64,000 bases of DNA from Bacillota bacterium (GTDB lineage: Bacteria; Bacillota; Clostridia; Lachnospirales; Lachnospiraceae), in contig JAEWYQ010000051.1 in NCBI GenBank assembly GCA_023395555.1, positions 186,001 to 250,000 of the forward strand, given 5' to 3'. The notes under the pieces were generated by a model. It saw only the letters and a list, made by a program, of their open reading frames with translations, was not told where the DNA came from and ran no database searches. The translations under genes and the position numbers were made by a program. This document shows positions 54,553 to 63,555 of this stretch, one piece after another. Each line of letters starts with the position of its first letter. Position 1 is the stretch's first letter.

Positions 54553-56334
54553 CTATTTAAATGGTATTTTCACAATTACCTTCGTATAGCAGTCCTTCTT
54601 TGATGCAACACTGATGCCGTAATTTGTTCCAAACGTAATTTTTATCCTGTCCTGCACATTCTTCAGCCCGATTCCGTTTCCTGAGCTTCCGCTGGTCTTG
54701 ATCTCCCCGTCGATCTTCTTCTGCAGCTCCACCAATTCCTCCTCGGTCATACCGCTGCCCGAATCCGTGATCTCAATGGTACAGTAGTCTCCGTAAACAA
54801 TTCCCTTCATATAGATGCTGGTATCCTCCGCCAAGCCTTCAATGCCGTGATAAATTGCATTTTCAATGATGGGCTGCAGGGACATCTTCGGTATCTCCTG
54901 GGAATAGATCCGCTCCGGGATATTCTGACTCAGATAGATCTCGTAATCAAACCGAAGATTCATCAACGCCAGATAATTTTTAATATAGTCTATCTCTTCT
55001 TCCACCGTTACATTCTTGGACACCCATCTCATGCTGTAGCGCAGCAGCTTGCCCAGGGAGGTGACCGCATCGGAGATCTCGAATTTGCCGTCAATCTCCG
55101 CCATCATCTTGATGGACTCCAGAACATTATAAATAAAATGGGCATTAATCTGGTTTTGCAGTGCCCGGATTTCCGAATCCTTAAAGAGGAGCTCCCTCTG
55201 AATGCTATCCTCCATCAACTGGGTGATATAATCCAACAGCTTATTAATCTGCAATCCCAGCTCCCCCATCTCATCCGATCCGAGATTCACCACCCGTATC
55301 CCCAGATCCCCCTTCCGGATCTGGTGAACCGTATCAATAATCTCATAGAAGCGCTTCAGAATCAGATCAATAATAAGCTTTGTAAAAAAGATTAATACCG
55401 CCGTAATCAGCAGTGCAATGACCAGGAATACATTCCTTGTCCGGTTTACCTCGTTGATGGTCTGATCCAGGGAGACTATTTTGATCAGATATCCCCCCAG
55501 CTGCTGAATTGGCTGGAAGCAGACAATGACATGGCTGCCGTCAAGCATCTTTTCCTCTGTGTAGCCGGCACTGTGCTCCTCTATATTGGTATAGAACTTC
55601 TTCGCATCCTCCAGCCAGGGGCTCTCACGGTCCATATCGTAATACATGGCTCCCTCGGCATCCACGAAGCAGACCCATTCATCCTTATCAGAAGCATACA
55701 TATCCGGAAACAGGGTTTCCATCCTGGTGGAAACCTCAATGGTCGCGTCCAGACCGGCCTCCAGACCGGTCATCTTCGTTACAAATCCTGCAATATGAGA
55801 AACCGGCCTCAAAACATAAGACGGAAAGATCTGATCTGTGTAATCAAACTGCCAGGAGCCGGATTTAAAGTCAGACTGTGCCCAGCTTAATTTCATCATC
55901 CGGTACTTTTTGTACAGAATGGGCATCATCTCTTTTACATCCGCATCCACATAGATCCGGATCTGATACAGATAGGGATTGGAATTCACCAGCTTCTCCA
56001 GGCTGGCTATATCATTGTTATAGAAATGGAGAAGCTCCTGGGTAGCGACCCCGTCCCCCTGGGTGAAGGCCGTAATACCGCTCCAGATATTCTGGCTGTG
56101 GATGACCACCTGGGTAGACATGGTACACATCTCCACCTTCTTCTGGATTTCCGCATAATGCTGGATAAAGCTCATCTCCACCGATTTAATTTTCTTGTGT
56201 ATCTCCGTCTTCCTGACGTTCTGGAAATAGAGCGTGGATAGGATGAAAATCGGAATGATAACGGTTATAACAATCGCTAAGGATATTTTCCGGTCCAGCT
56301 TTAAAGCCGCAAAGCGTGCCCTTATCTTCTTCAT
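54553..56334 (-). CDS. YesM-type sensor histidine kinase
   Basis: A protein of 593 residues from ATG 56334 (AAAGG upstream; earlier in-frame ATGs to 56400 have no better site). TM1 (about 19-40), an extracellular dCache-like sensor of about 260 residues, TM2 (VFLVIALLITAVLIFFTKLI), HAMP, a His_kinase domain and an HATPase domain are visible. The phosphoacceptor His lies in QINAHFIYNVLESIK; QPIIENAIYHGIE is the N box and GNGIGLKNVQDRI the G box. It detects a sugar or the loaded binding protein outside the cell and phosphorylates the regulator encoded directly downstream. Confidence 0.94.
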   Translation of the reverse strand: MKKIRARFAALKLDRKISLAIVITVIIPIFILSTLYFQNVRKTEIHKKIKSVEMSFIQHYAEIQKKVEMCTMSTQVVIHSQNIWSGITAFTQGDGVATQELLHFYNNDIASLEKLVNSNPYLYQIRIYVDADVKEMMPILYKKYRMMKLSWAQSDFKSGSWQFDYTDQIFPSYVLRPVSHIAGFVTKMTGLEAGLDATIEVSTRMETLFPDMYASDKDEWVCFVDAEGAMYYDMDRESPWLEDAKKFYTNIEEHSAGYTEEKMLDGSHVIVCFQPIQQLGGYLIKIVSLDQTINEVNRTRNVFLVIALLITAVLIFFTKLIIDLILKRFYEIIDTVHQIRKGDLGIRVVNLGSDEMGELGLQINKLLDYITQLMEDSIQRELLFKDSEIRALQNQINAHFIYNVLESIKMMAEIDGKFEISDAVTSLGKLLRYSMRWVSKNVTVEEEIDYIKNYLALMNLRFDYEIYLSQNIPERIYSQEIPKMSLQPIIENAIYHGIEGLAEDTSIYMKGIVYGDYCTIEITDSGSGMTEEELVELQKKIDGEIKTSGSSGNGIGLKNVQDRIKITFGTNYGISVASKKDCYTKVIVKIPFK

Positions 56335-56523
56335 TATACCAAGCCTTTCTGCCTGCAGCACCATGTTCGCCTGTATACACCGGTACCCGTAATACAGCAC
56401 CTGCCAGTCTATGTATTACCTTATACTTCCATCTTAGACAGAATTACCTCTGCTGTCAACCCCGGCTTCCTACTTCCTTAACAAAAACCAGTAACAGTTC
56501 AGCCTGCGGCTGTTACGAAAACC

Positions 56524-56567
56524 GGGATTACTGCAAAAGCATAGTCCTAGCATTTTGCAATAATCCC
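56524..56567 (-). terminator. Terminator of the permease/binding-protein operon
   Basis: GGGATTATTGCAAAATGC pairs with GCTTTTGCAGTAATCCC on the minus strand with one mismatch, followed by GGTTTTCG. It lies 30 nt after the solute-binding protein stop and separates that operon from the kinase gene. Confidence 0.75.
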
Positions 56568-56598
56568 AGTTTGTAGTAGCCGCTATTTATTCAGACTA

Positions 56599-58308
56599 TT
56601 ATTTTACACCCAGCTTATCTTTTGCTGCATTCATTAGCTCAGTTCTCTTAGCCAATACCTTATCATGGCCCCACTCCTGACGCTTTGCAGTGAAATCAGC
56701 CAATATCTTATCGAATTCCGCCTCGGTAGGAGCCAGAAGCAGCTTGGGAAGTACGGCACCCCACTCATTATCAATCTTGGACTGAATCTCCTGTTCTTCT
56801 GAACCGGCTTCCAAGGTGATATCATACTGAGAGGTTGTAATGGTGTAAGGATAGGTCCAGCGCTCCATCTGTCCCAGAGGCTCTGCGGTAGGAACAGCCC
56901 ATGACAGCGCCATAGCGTTATCCTGGAACATCCAGTAGCAGGAGTCAGCTCCATACTGCTTATCGTATGCTGCTCTGTCATCAGTCAGAAGATCACGAAC
57001 TTCCTGCTTCATTGTGGGAACACCGTCAACATAATCCCAAGTCACGCCTTCCACACCAAGCCAGGTCATATGCTGTCCATACTCGCTCATTAAATAGGAG
57101 CACAGCTGGATTGCACGATCCGGACGCTTACACTTCTTGGAAATCATAGTAACGGTCCAGCCGTTGATACCAGTGCCGGGCAGGGTATAAGCATCGCCCT
57201 TGGAGTTCTTCGGTCCGTCTACTGCAATATAGATGCTGTTGGGATCATTGGCGTATAATATCTTCTGCTGGTCAGCAAAGTCGGTGCGCTGATACAGCAT
57301 ACAGAAATAACGTCCCTGAGCAATCTTTTCTTCCATCTGAGCTCTCTTGTCGATGAAAATATCATCTGCAAGGTAGCCTTCCGCTCCTAACTCTCTGTAT
57401 ACCTTCAGCCAACGGATTAATTCCGGATCATCGTATCTGTAGTAGTTCTGTCCGTCCTTCTCATAAGGAATTGCCAGGAAGTTGCTTAAAAACAGATCGA
57501 AGGAATTGTTGCCGGTAGCACCGAATTCATGAGCACCAATGGGAATCAGGCTCTGTCCGTTAACCTCAGGGAACATCTCCTTTGCCTTCTTAACAGCGGC
57601 AACAAAGCCTTCCGGTGTGGTCATATCCGGGCTTCCGATTGCTTCATACATATCCTTGCGTACCAGGAATGTCTGATTGGAAGGAATTTTATCATATTTC
57701 TCATAGTCCTGCGGGGAGAAGGAGGAGTTGGGATATCCGTAGATATGCCCGTCAGACTGTGTATACCAGCCAACACGACCGGGATCAGCAACTTCAAACC
57801 AATAGGGATCGTATTCGGTTGCCAGCTCATCCAGAGCATAAACCATCTCATCCTCGATCATCTGTCCAACCTGACCTTCCCACCAGCCAAGGGTGATAAG
57901 ATCCGGAAGGGAATCGGAAGCAATCAGAGAGTTCAGCTTCTCTGCCTCATTGCCGGCAGGAACAACAAACTGAATGTTAACACCTGTATCCTCGGTAATA
58001 GTCTTGGATACCAGATTCTCTCCCCAAGGTGTTGTAAACCAGGAGAAATGGATGTACCAGGTCAGAGTAACCTTATCATCCGCATGAGTCTGCCATCCGG
58101 GAACGGTTCCTTCTGCTGCGGGAGTATCCTCACCTGATGTATCCTCCGGTGCGGGAGTATCCTTGTTGGTGTCTGTGGCAGGTGCCTTTGTAGGTGCTGT
58201 CGTAGGTTTTACGTCACCAGTTCCGTCCTTCTTGCCGCAGCCGGCGAGGGAGATTGCCATCACCAGTACAAGAAGAACTGCAAGCATTTGCTTGAAGCTT
58301 TTTTTCAT
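56599..58308 (-). CDS. ABC transporter solute-binding lipoprotein (LplA-type, family 1)
   Basis: A 569-residue extracellular sugar-binding lipoprotein. The signal peptide ends in the lipobox SLAGC (Cys about 24), followed by a Thr/Pro/Glu-rich linker to about residue 68. The two-lobed binding domain contains EDTGVNIQFVVPAGNEAEKL and NSLIASDSLPDLITLGWWEG. Large aromatic content is consistent with stacking on sugar rings. Family members near 520-570 residues work with LplB/YtcP permeases, whose genes are immediately upstream, 35 nt away. AGGAGGAAAG precedes the ATG at 58308. The ATP-binding subunit is not encoded here, as is usual for this group. Confidence 0.94.
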   Translation of the reverse strand: MKKSFKQMLAVLLVLVMAISLAGCGKKDGTGDVKPTTAPTKAPATDTNKDTPAPEDTSGEDTPAAEGTVPGWQTHADDKVTLTWYIHFSWFTTPWGENLVSKTITEDTGVNIQFVVPAGNEAEKLNSLIASDSLPDLITLGWWEGQVGQMIEDEMVYALDELATEYDPYWFEVADPGRVGWYTQSDGHIYGYPNSSFSPQDYEKYDKIPSNQTFLVRKDMYEAIGSPDMTTPEGFVAAVKKAKEMFPEVNGQSLIPIGAHEFGATGNNSFDLFLSNFLAIPYEKDGQNYYRYDDPELIRWLKVYRELGAEGYLADDIFIDKRAQMEEKIAQGRYFCMLYQRTDFADQQKILYANDPNSIYIAVDGPKNSKGDAYTLPGTGINGWTVTMISKKCKRPDRAIQLCSYLMSEYGQHMTWLGVEGVTWDYVDGVPTMKQEVRDLLTDDRAAYDKQYGADSCYWMFQDNAMALSWAVPTAEPLGQMERWTYPYTITTSQYDITLEAGSEEQEIQSKIDNEWGAVLPKLLLAPTEAEFDKILADFTAKRQEWGHDKVLAKRTELMNAAKDKLGVK

Positions 58309-58342
58309 TGTTCTTTCCTCCTCATTATAAATAATTTTGCAT

Positions 58343-59266
58343 TTATTCCTTAACTGCGCCTATCATCATTCCCTTGATAAAATACTTCTGAAGGAATGGA
58401 TATACACAGCATATAGGCAGGGTTGTGATCACCATGGTCGCCAGCTTGATGGCGGTCGAGGTTGTGTCAGAGGCGGTGACATTGGAAGCAGAGAAGGCAC
58501 TTGCCACCTGGCTGGACTGAACCTGTGCCACCATCCGGTACAGATAGGTCTGAATCGGCTCCAGATCCACTCTGGTGGTCATATACATTACCCCTCCGAA
58601 CCAGTCGTTCCATTGACCTACACCGTTAAACAGCGCGATGGTCGCCAGCACCGGTTTAGACAGCGGAAGCACCATCTGCAGGAAGATTCTCCACTCTCCC
58701 GCACCGTCGATCCGGGCAGCCTCCTCAAGGGAAGCCGGTATCTCCCGGAAAAAGTTGATAAAAATCAAAAGGTTAAAAAAGTTAAAAGCTGCCGGTATAA
58801 TATATACCAGGAAGTTATTTAATAAAGACAGGTTCTTAAACAGGAGGAAGGTAGGAATCAAGCCTCCCGAGAAAAACATGGTTATGGTTCCGATTGCCAT
58901 ATACCATTTGCGGCCCACCAGGTGACTCTTGGACAAGGGATAGGCCACCATTGCCGTGAAAAACACATTTGTAATGGTTCCAATCACCGTTTTTGCGATA
59001 GTAACCCTAAAGGATTGTACCACTCCGCTGTCCTCAAATACCACCTTGTAATTCCCAAGGGAGAATTTCCTCGGCCACCAGTAAATTCCTCCCATCATCG
59101 CATCCTTCGCATCGTTAAAGGAATTGACCACTACATACCAGATGGGGTAGATACAAAGAAAGCAGATAACCAGCATAAAAATCGTATTCAGGGTATCGAA
59201 GATCAGGGTTCCCTTAGAACGCTTGATTGCCGTTGCATGCATTGTTTTCAAAATAGTTCCCTCCAT
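58343..59266 (-). CDS. Carbohydrate ABC transporter permease (YtcP/LplC-type)
   Basis: A 307-residue permease with six membrane segments and the EAA loop EEAARIDGAGEWRIFLQMVL facing the ATPase. It ends FLQKYFIKGMMIGAVKE, the usual end of this subfamily. It pairs with the LplB-type subunit, whose stop lies 5 nt upstream. The start is uncertain: ATG 59266 has only AAGGAA close by, whereas a TTG five codons later (59251) has GGAGGG at 7 nt, and an ATG at 59242 is also in frame. Confidence 0.93.
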   Translation of the reverse strand: MEGTILKTMHATAIKRSKGTLIFDTLNTIFMLVICFLCIYPIWYVVVNSFNDAKDAMMGGIYWWPRKFSLGNYKVVFEDSGVVQSFRVTIAKTVIGTITNVFFTAMVAYPLSKSHLVGRKWYMAIGTITMFFSGGLIPTFLLFKNLSLLNNFLVYIIPAAFNFFNLLIFINFFREIPASLEEAARIDGAGEWRIFLQMVLPLSKPVLATIALFNGVGQWNDWFGGVMYMTTRVDLEPIQTYLYRMVAQVQSSQVASAFSASNVTASDTTSTAIKLATMVITTLPICCVYPFLQKYFIKGMMIGAVKE

Positions 59267-59271
59267 TTTCC

Positions 59272-60234
59272 TTAATACAGCGATCTGCCAAGAAGCTTCT
59301 TACAGGTCGAATTGGTTATCAACAGAAGGGCCAGGGCGACAATTGCCTTGAAGAGCCCTACGGCAGTCGCATAGGAATAGTTGCCCATCTGCATTCCCAA
59401 TTGGTAGACATAGGTGTCAATTACCTGGCTGCGCGAAATATTGATCTGGTTTTTCAGTATCATAATCTGATCAAAATTGGAGTTAAGCAGGGAGGATACC
59501 TGCAGTATCAGCATAATGGCAATTGTTCCCGTAATGGACGGAAGGGTAATAAAACGTATTTTCTGAAGCTTGGAAGCCCCATCTACCGTAGCGGCTTCAT
59601 ACATCTCCTGATCCACTGCGGCAATTGCCGCCAGATAAAGAATTGCTCCCCATCCCAGCTCCTTCCAGCTGTCGGTGATCAGGGCAATCCACCAGAAATA
59701 CTTCGGTGCGCCAAGGAAGGAAATCGGTTCCTTCAACAAATGAATCGAGGTAAAGAAATCATTCAGCAGGCCGTCCTTCGACATCCAGGTTGTTAGGATA
59801 CCTCCCAGCACTACCCAGGATAAGAAGTGGGGCAGATACGAAATGGTCTGGGATATCTTCTTAAATCTGTTTCCCCTGATCTCATTCACCAGCAAAGCAA
59901 AGATGATCGGCAGGGGAAAGCCGATGAGTAATTTCAGCAGGCTGATTCCCACCGTATTCGTCATGATATCGGTAAAATTACTATCCGAAAAGAAGTCTTT
60001 GAAATATTTCAGGCCCACCCAGGGAGCTTCAGAGATCGCTTTGGTAATTTTGAATTTCTTAAAAGCAATCACAATACCGCCCATGGGTATGTAGTTAAAT
60101 ACCAGCATCCAGAGAATTCCGGGAAGCACCATCATCTGCAGTTTTCTCTGGCGCCACCACTTCCGCAGTGTCTCTTTGGCACCACCCCTGCCAATTACCG
60201 GCACACTCCCTGCCCTTACAGTTGCTTTCGCCAT
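59272..60234 (-). CDS. Sugar ABC transporter permease (LplB-type)
   Basis: A 320-residue permease, first gene of the transport operon. Basic N-terminus (KETLRKWWRQRKLQMM), then six membrane segments and the EAA loop YEAATVDGASKLQKIRFITL. FNYIPMGGIVIAFKKFK in the first periplasmic region is typical of LplB proteins. ATGGAGG precedes the ATG at 60234. Upstream, a weak minus-strand promoter candidate (TTGAGC, 17 nt, TATTGT at 60351-60379) is present, but it is not strong. It forms the membrane channel with the downstream permease, imports an oligosaccharide, and depends on an ATPase encoded elsewhere. Confidence 0.94.
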   Translation of the reverse strand: MAKATVRAGSVPVIGRGGAKETLRKWWRQRKLQMMVLPGILWMLVFNYIPMGGIVIAFKKFKITKAISEAPWVGLKYFKDFFSDSNFTDIMTNTVGISLLKLLIGFPLPIIFALLVNEIRGNRFKKISQTISYLPHFLSWVVLGGILTTWMSKDGLLNDFFTSIHLLKEPISFLGAPKYFWWIALITDSWKELGWGAILYLAAIAAVDQEMYEAATVDGASKLQKIRFITLPSITGTIAIMLILQVSSLLNSNFDQIMILKNQINISRSQVIDTYVYQLGMQMGNYSYATAVGLFKAIVALALLLITNSTCKKLLGRSLY

Positions 60235-60389
60235 AATCTATTCCTCCATCCTAATCCTCACATTCCCTAAAGCAATTTTAAAAAATAAAATCGTTTTTAT
60301 TTTTATACAGGAAATTTTGTCTTGTGAACATTGTCTTAAATACATAATAAACAATATTGTTTCCCAGCATAATGCTCAATTTTTCTATA

Positions 60390-60423
60390 AAGGTGTCATT
60401 TTTTTATTTTCAACACCATCTTT
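60390..60423. repeat. Post-stop inverted repeat after the foldase gene
   Basis: AAGGTGTCATTTTTTTA is identical to 61515-61531 after the GH2 gene. In both places a GGTGT/ACACC pair flanks an A/T-rich loop at or just after the stop codon. Confidence 0.5.
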
Positions 60424-61387
60424 ACTTTCCCAGGGTAACCTTGTCCCATATTTTATGATTCACTGATATTTTATGATCTTTTTTCAATGCCTCATAAGCT
60501 TTTTCCACCGCAATCTGCTTCGCTTCCGTGAGAGCCTGCTCCAGTGCCTCCTGATAAAGGCTGTCGGAGGTATTGCTGACCAGCTTAAGAATATAAAATC
60601 CCTTTACTGTCTCCACAATGCCGCTCACCTCTCCCTGCTGCATTGTAGGAATGGTCTCTTCCAGATTTTTTTCTTCACCAAAGGTATCCTTCCCTTCAAG
60701 AAAGGACAGCTTCCCTGAATTCAGAGACTCGCTCTGATCCAGCTCTGTGATATCTTCTGCCGTCTCCGCCTCTGAAAGATGCTTCTCCATCTCCTCCCGG
60801 TCCTTCCCATAGAGATACTGAATGTCATATTGCTGATAGTCCTCTTTCTTTATTGTCTCCTTAACCTTGTCCTCCTCCGTCTTAACGCCCTTCTCGAAGG
60901 CGGAGTAACTGATCGCAGCCAATGCAATCTTGTCCTGCAGCTTTATCAGCTTCTCTTCGGTTAATCCCAGTTTGCTCAGTCTTTCCCGGGTGAAATTCTT
61001 AGTGAAGCTCTCCACCTTGGAACGGTTATTTTCCTTATCGCTTTCGGTCAGAGCATCACCTGCCTCCAGGGCCTTCTGATAAAACAATTCGTATTTAATC
61101 GCATTCTCCAGGGCCATATCCTTCAATGCTTCCCCCAGAGTTACTCCCTCTTCATATTCCACATCCCAGTAGTTCTCCCCGCTGTTCATATAAGAAGCAT
61201 AGAGCTGCCCCTGCATCTCCGCAAGAAGGAGATGGTACTGCATCTCATCCATGCTGATTTCTGTCTTGTCCACTGTCACTGCCGTTTCCTGCCCCCCGGC
61301 TTTTCCTGCGTTCCCGCATCCCGTAAAGGAAGCCGCAAGAAGGGTGACTGCTAGAAATCCGGCTAATATTTTTGATTTTTTCTTCAT
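60422..61387 (-). CDS. PrsA/SurA-like peptidyl-prolyl isomerase lipoprotein
   Basis: A protein of 321 residues from ATG 61387, preceded by AAGGTGG at 5 nt. The signal peptide carries the lipobox FTGC (Cys near 24). A SurA_N-like helical domain (about 35-180) and a C-terminal parvulin-like domain follow (SLNSGKLSFLEGKDTFGEEK; IPTMQQGEVSGIVETVKGFY). Such lipoproteins help exported proteins fold after crossing the membrane. Some parvulin catalytic residues are not obvious, so it might be a chaperone only. It lies between GH2 and the sugar permeases on the same strand, with gaps of about 150-190 nt, so it may be expressed on its own. Confidence 0.8.
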   Translation of the reverse strand: MKKKSKILAGFLAVTLLAASFTGCGNAGKAGGQETAVTVDKTEISMDEMQYHLLLAEMQGQLYASYMNSGENYWDVEYEEGVTLGEALKDMALENAIKYELFYQKALEAGDALTESDKENNRSKVESFTKNFTRERLSKLGLTEEKLIKLQDKIALAAISYSAFEKGVKTEEDKVKETIKKEDYQQYDIQYLYGKDREEMEKHLSEAETAEDITELDQSESLNSGKLSFLEGKDTFGEEKNLEETIPTMQQGEVSGIVETVKGFYILKLVSNTSDSLYQEALEQALTEAKQIAVEKAYEALKKDHKISVNHKIWDKVTLGK

Positions 61388-61513
61388 CATTACCACCTTA
61401 GTTTGAATTTTATATTTGTGAAATATGCTATAATTCAGATGCCAAAAACACCTTTTAACACCTAAATCCAGTATATCAAAACATTTTTTTATCTTAAGGA
61501 GAGTATTTTTTTA

Positions 61514-61551
61514 GAAGGTGTCATTTTTTTAGTTCGACTTTTCACACCTTC
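61514..61551. repeat. Post-stop inverted repeat at the end of GH2
   Basis: GAAGGTGT (61514-61521) pairs with ACACCTTC (61544-61551), overlapping the GH2 stop codon. The loop is A-rich on the coding strand and no T-run follows, so it is not a canonical terminator. A 17-bp stretch is identical to 60390-60406. Confidence 0.55.
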
Positions 61552-63356
61552 TCTTCATCCTGAAGATTGACCTCCAGAGGAGTGACCTTGCAACGCTTTC
61601 TGTCATAGGTCAACAGACCATTTACTTCATCCTCCACATCACTGAGCTGGGTGTACACTACCGCTGACAGCCCTTGCTCCTTCAGCTTTGCCAGTTCCTC
61701 GCGGTAAAGCTGCTGATAAGCCCGGTCAAACTCCTCCCCAGTCAGATATATTTTATATCCGTACACCCTCCAGGAAAAGGAGTGACCCGGGATATAGCAG
61801 GCATAGCCCCCGATTTCCGAGAAGATCACCGCCCTTTTGCGATACCGCACCTTCAGAGGATGAAAATAATTATGAACACTTTCAAAGTCCCCGATCCCCT
61901 GGTCATACCAACCGCTGGCGTGGTCAATCAGCCTGGTGGCATCCAGCTCCCGGATCAATCGATAGGCTTCCTTTGCATCAAACTGTCCCCACCCCTCATT
62001 AAAGGGCACCCATACAACTACCGAGGGACAAGAATAAAGGAGTTCCACCGTCCGGCGGCATTCCATGCTCCACTCCCGCCGGCCCTCCCGGTTCCCTCTT
62101 CCAAACAGCCGGTAATGCCTGTCACTGATCCGTCCGGCGATCCAGGGAAGAAGCGTGGGCAGGTATCCTACCAGAAGCTGGTTATATTCTTCTCCTCCGT
62201 TCACCATATCCTGCCACACCAGCATTCCCAGCCGGTCACAGTGGTAATACCAGCGCAGAGGCTCTATTTTAATATGCTTGCGAAGCATATTAAAGCCCAG
62301 GGCCTTCGCCTTCTCAATATCATAAATCATCGCCCCGTCACTGGGCGCGGTATATAATCCGTCCGGCCAGTATCCCTGGTCTAAAAGTCCGTTCTGAAAA
62401 TATGGCTTTCCATTCAAATGAATTCGGATATGCCCATTGCCATCCTCTTTCAGCTCAACGCTTCTCATGGCAAAATATCCTTCCACTCTGTCCTCTCCGG
62501 CGGTCAGTGTAAAATCATACAGGAAGGGCCTCTCCGGACTCCAGAATATAAAATCCTCCAGTCTGACAACAATCCTCGGCTCATAAAAGGAAGCGGTGTA
62601 TCTGACCTTCTCCCCCTCCCGAACAGTGATCTGATACTGCAGCTGCGGCTCCGGCCGTCCATAAGAGGTGTTGCAGCTGATCAGCAGCTCAACCTCCCCC
62701 TGCTCCGTTCGGGGCGTAATCTTGATTCCTTCAATATAATTCTCCGGCACCCACTCATACCAGACCGTCTGCCAGATTCCGCTCTGGGCCGTATAGAACA
62801 TTCCTCCCCGGAGCAGCTTCTGTTTTCCCCGGCTGTGAAAGGAGGTGTCAGATTGGTCCTCCACCTTCAGCACCAGAAAATTCGTCCCCTCTCTCAGCTC
62901 CTCCGTAATATCCACGGAGAACGGAAGATAGCCTCCCTGATGGACGGCGGCCTTATGATCATTAAAATATACCTCACAGCTTTGATCCACCGCTCCAAAA
63001 TGAAGAATGAGACGCCTGCCGGAAGGAAGCCTTTCTATATATAATTCCCTTCGATACCAGAGATATTCGCCCGGCTTGAGCTGGCGGCCGACTCCGGACA
63101 ACACGCTCTCCGGAGAGAAGGGAACCAGAATCCTGCCGTCATAATCCCTGGGTTTTACCCCTCCGTCATTGCGGATGGCGTAATCCCAGTATCCGTTTAA
63201 AATCGTGTAATTCTCCCTCCGCAGCTGGGGTCTTGGATATTCCTGCAACACTTTTCCGGTATCCAGACTCTCTCCCCAAACCGTATACAGCTGGTTATTC
63301 ATACCCAGCTTCTTATCTTTAAACAGCAAAGTTCTGACCGCATCCTTTATATTCAT
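61542..63356 (-). CDS. Glycoside hydrolase family 2 enzyme
   Basis: A protein of 604 residues from ATG 63356 (GGGGGGTG upstream). A sugar-binding jelly roll (about 35-200; GEYLWYRRELYIERLPSGRR, HFGAVDQSCEVYFND), an Ig-like domain (about 200-300) and a catalytic TIM barrel are visible. The acid/base Glu lies in VPFNEGWGQF and the nucleophile Glu in IFSEIGGYA. Length near 600 and absence of extra C-terminal domains resemble beta-glucuronidase/beta-galactosidase-like GH2 proteins; the actual glycoside is unknown. No signal peptide. It lies downstream of the GH30 gene, with a terminator between. Confidence 0.93.
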   Translation of the reverse strand: MNIKDAVRTLLFKDKKLGMNNQLYTVWGESLDTGKVLQEYPRPQLRRENYTILNGYWDYAIRNDGGVKPRDYDGRILVPFSPESVLSGVGRQLKPGEYLWYRRELYIERLPSGRRLILHFGAVDQSCEVYFNDHKAAVHQGGYLPFSVDITEELREGTNFLVLKVEDQSDTSFHSRGKQKLLRGGMFYTAQSGIWQTVWYEWVPENYIEGIKITPRTEQGEVELLISCNTSYGRPEPQLQYQITVREGEKVRYTASFYEPRIVVRLEDFIFWSPERPFLYDFTLTAGEDRVEGYFAMRSVELKEDGNGHIRIHLNGKPYFQNGLLDQGYWPDGLYTAPSDGAMIYDIEKAKALGFNMLRKHIKIEPLRWYYHCDRLGMLVWQDMVNGGEEYNQLLVGYLPTLLPWIAGRISDRHYRLFGRGNREGRREWSMECRRTVELLYSCPSVVVWVPFNEGWGQFDAKEAYRLIRELDATRLIDHASGWYDQGIGDFESVHNYFHPLKVRYRKRAVIFSEIGGYACYIPGHSFSWRVYGYKIYLTGEEFDRAYQQLYREELAKLKEQGLSAVVYTQLSDVEDEVNGLLTYDRKRCKVTPLEVNLQDEEKV

Positions 63357-63456
63357 CACGGCACCCCCCAAGGAATTCTATTGCAATAATGCGAGTTATA
63401 AGAACAACTGTAATATAACCAGTTTATTACAGCAACCCATACTATGTTCCTGAAAA

Positions 63457-63502
63457 AGGGCTGCAATTTTGCAGACTTTAAGTCCGCCGAAACTGCAGCC
63501 CT
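63457..63502 (-). terminator. Terminator of the GH30 gene
   Basis: AGGGCTGCA pairs with TGCAGCCCT, with an inner AGTTTCGGCGGACTT/AAGTC region, followed by TTTTTC on the minus strand. It is 54 nt after the stop codon. Confidence 0.75.
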
Positions 63503-63555
63503 CCTATATATAATTATTTCTGCTATGTCTGAGATGATCTCTTACGTGGGAGCTG

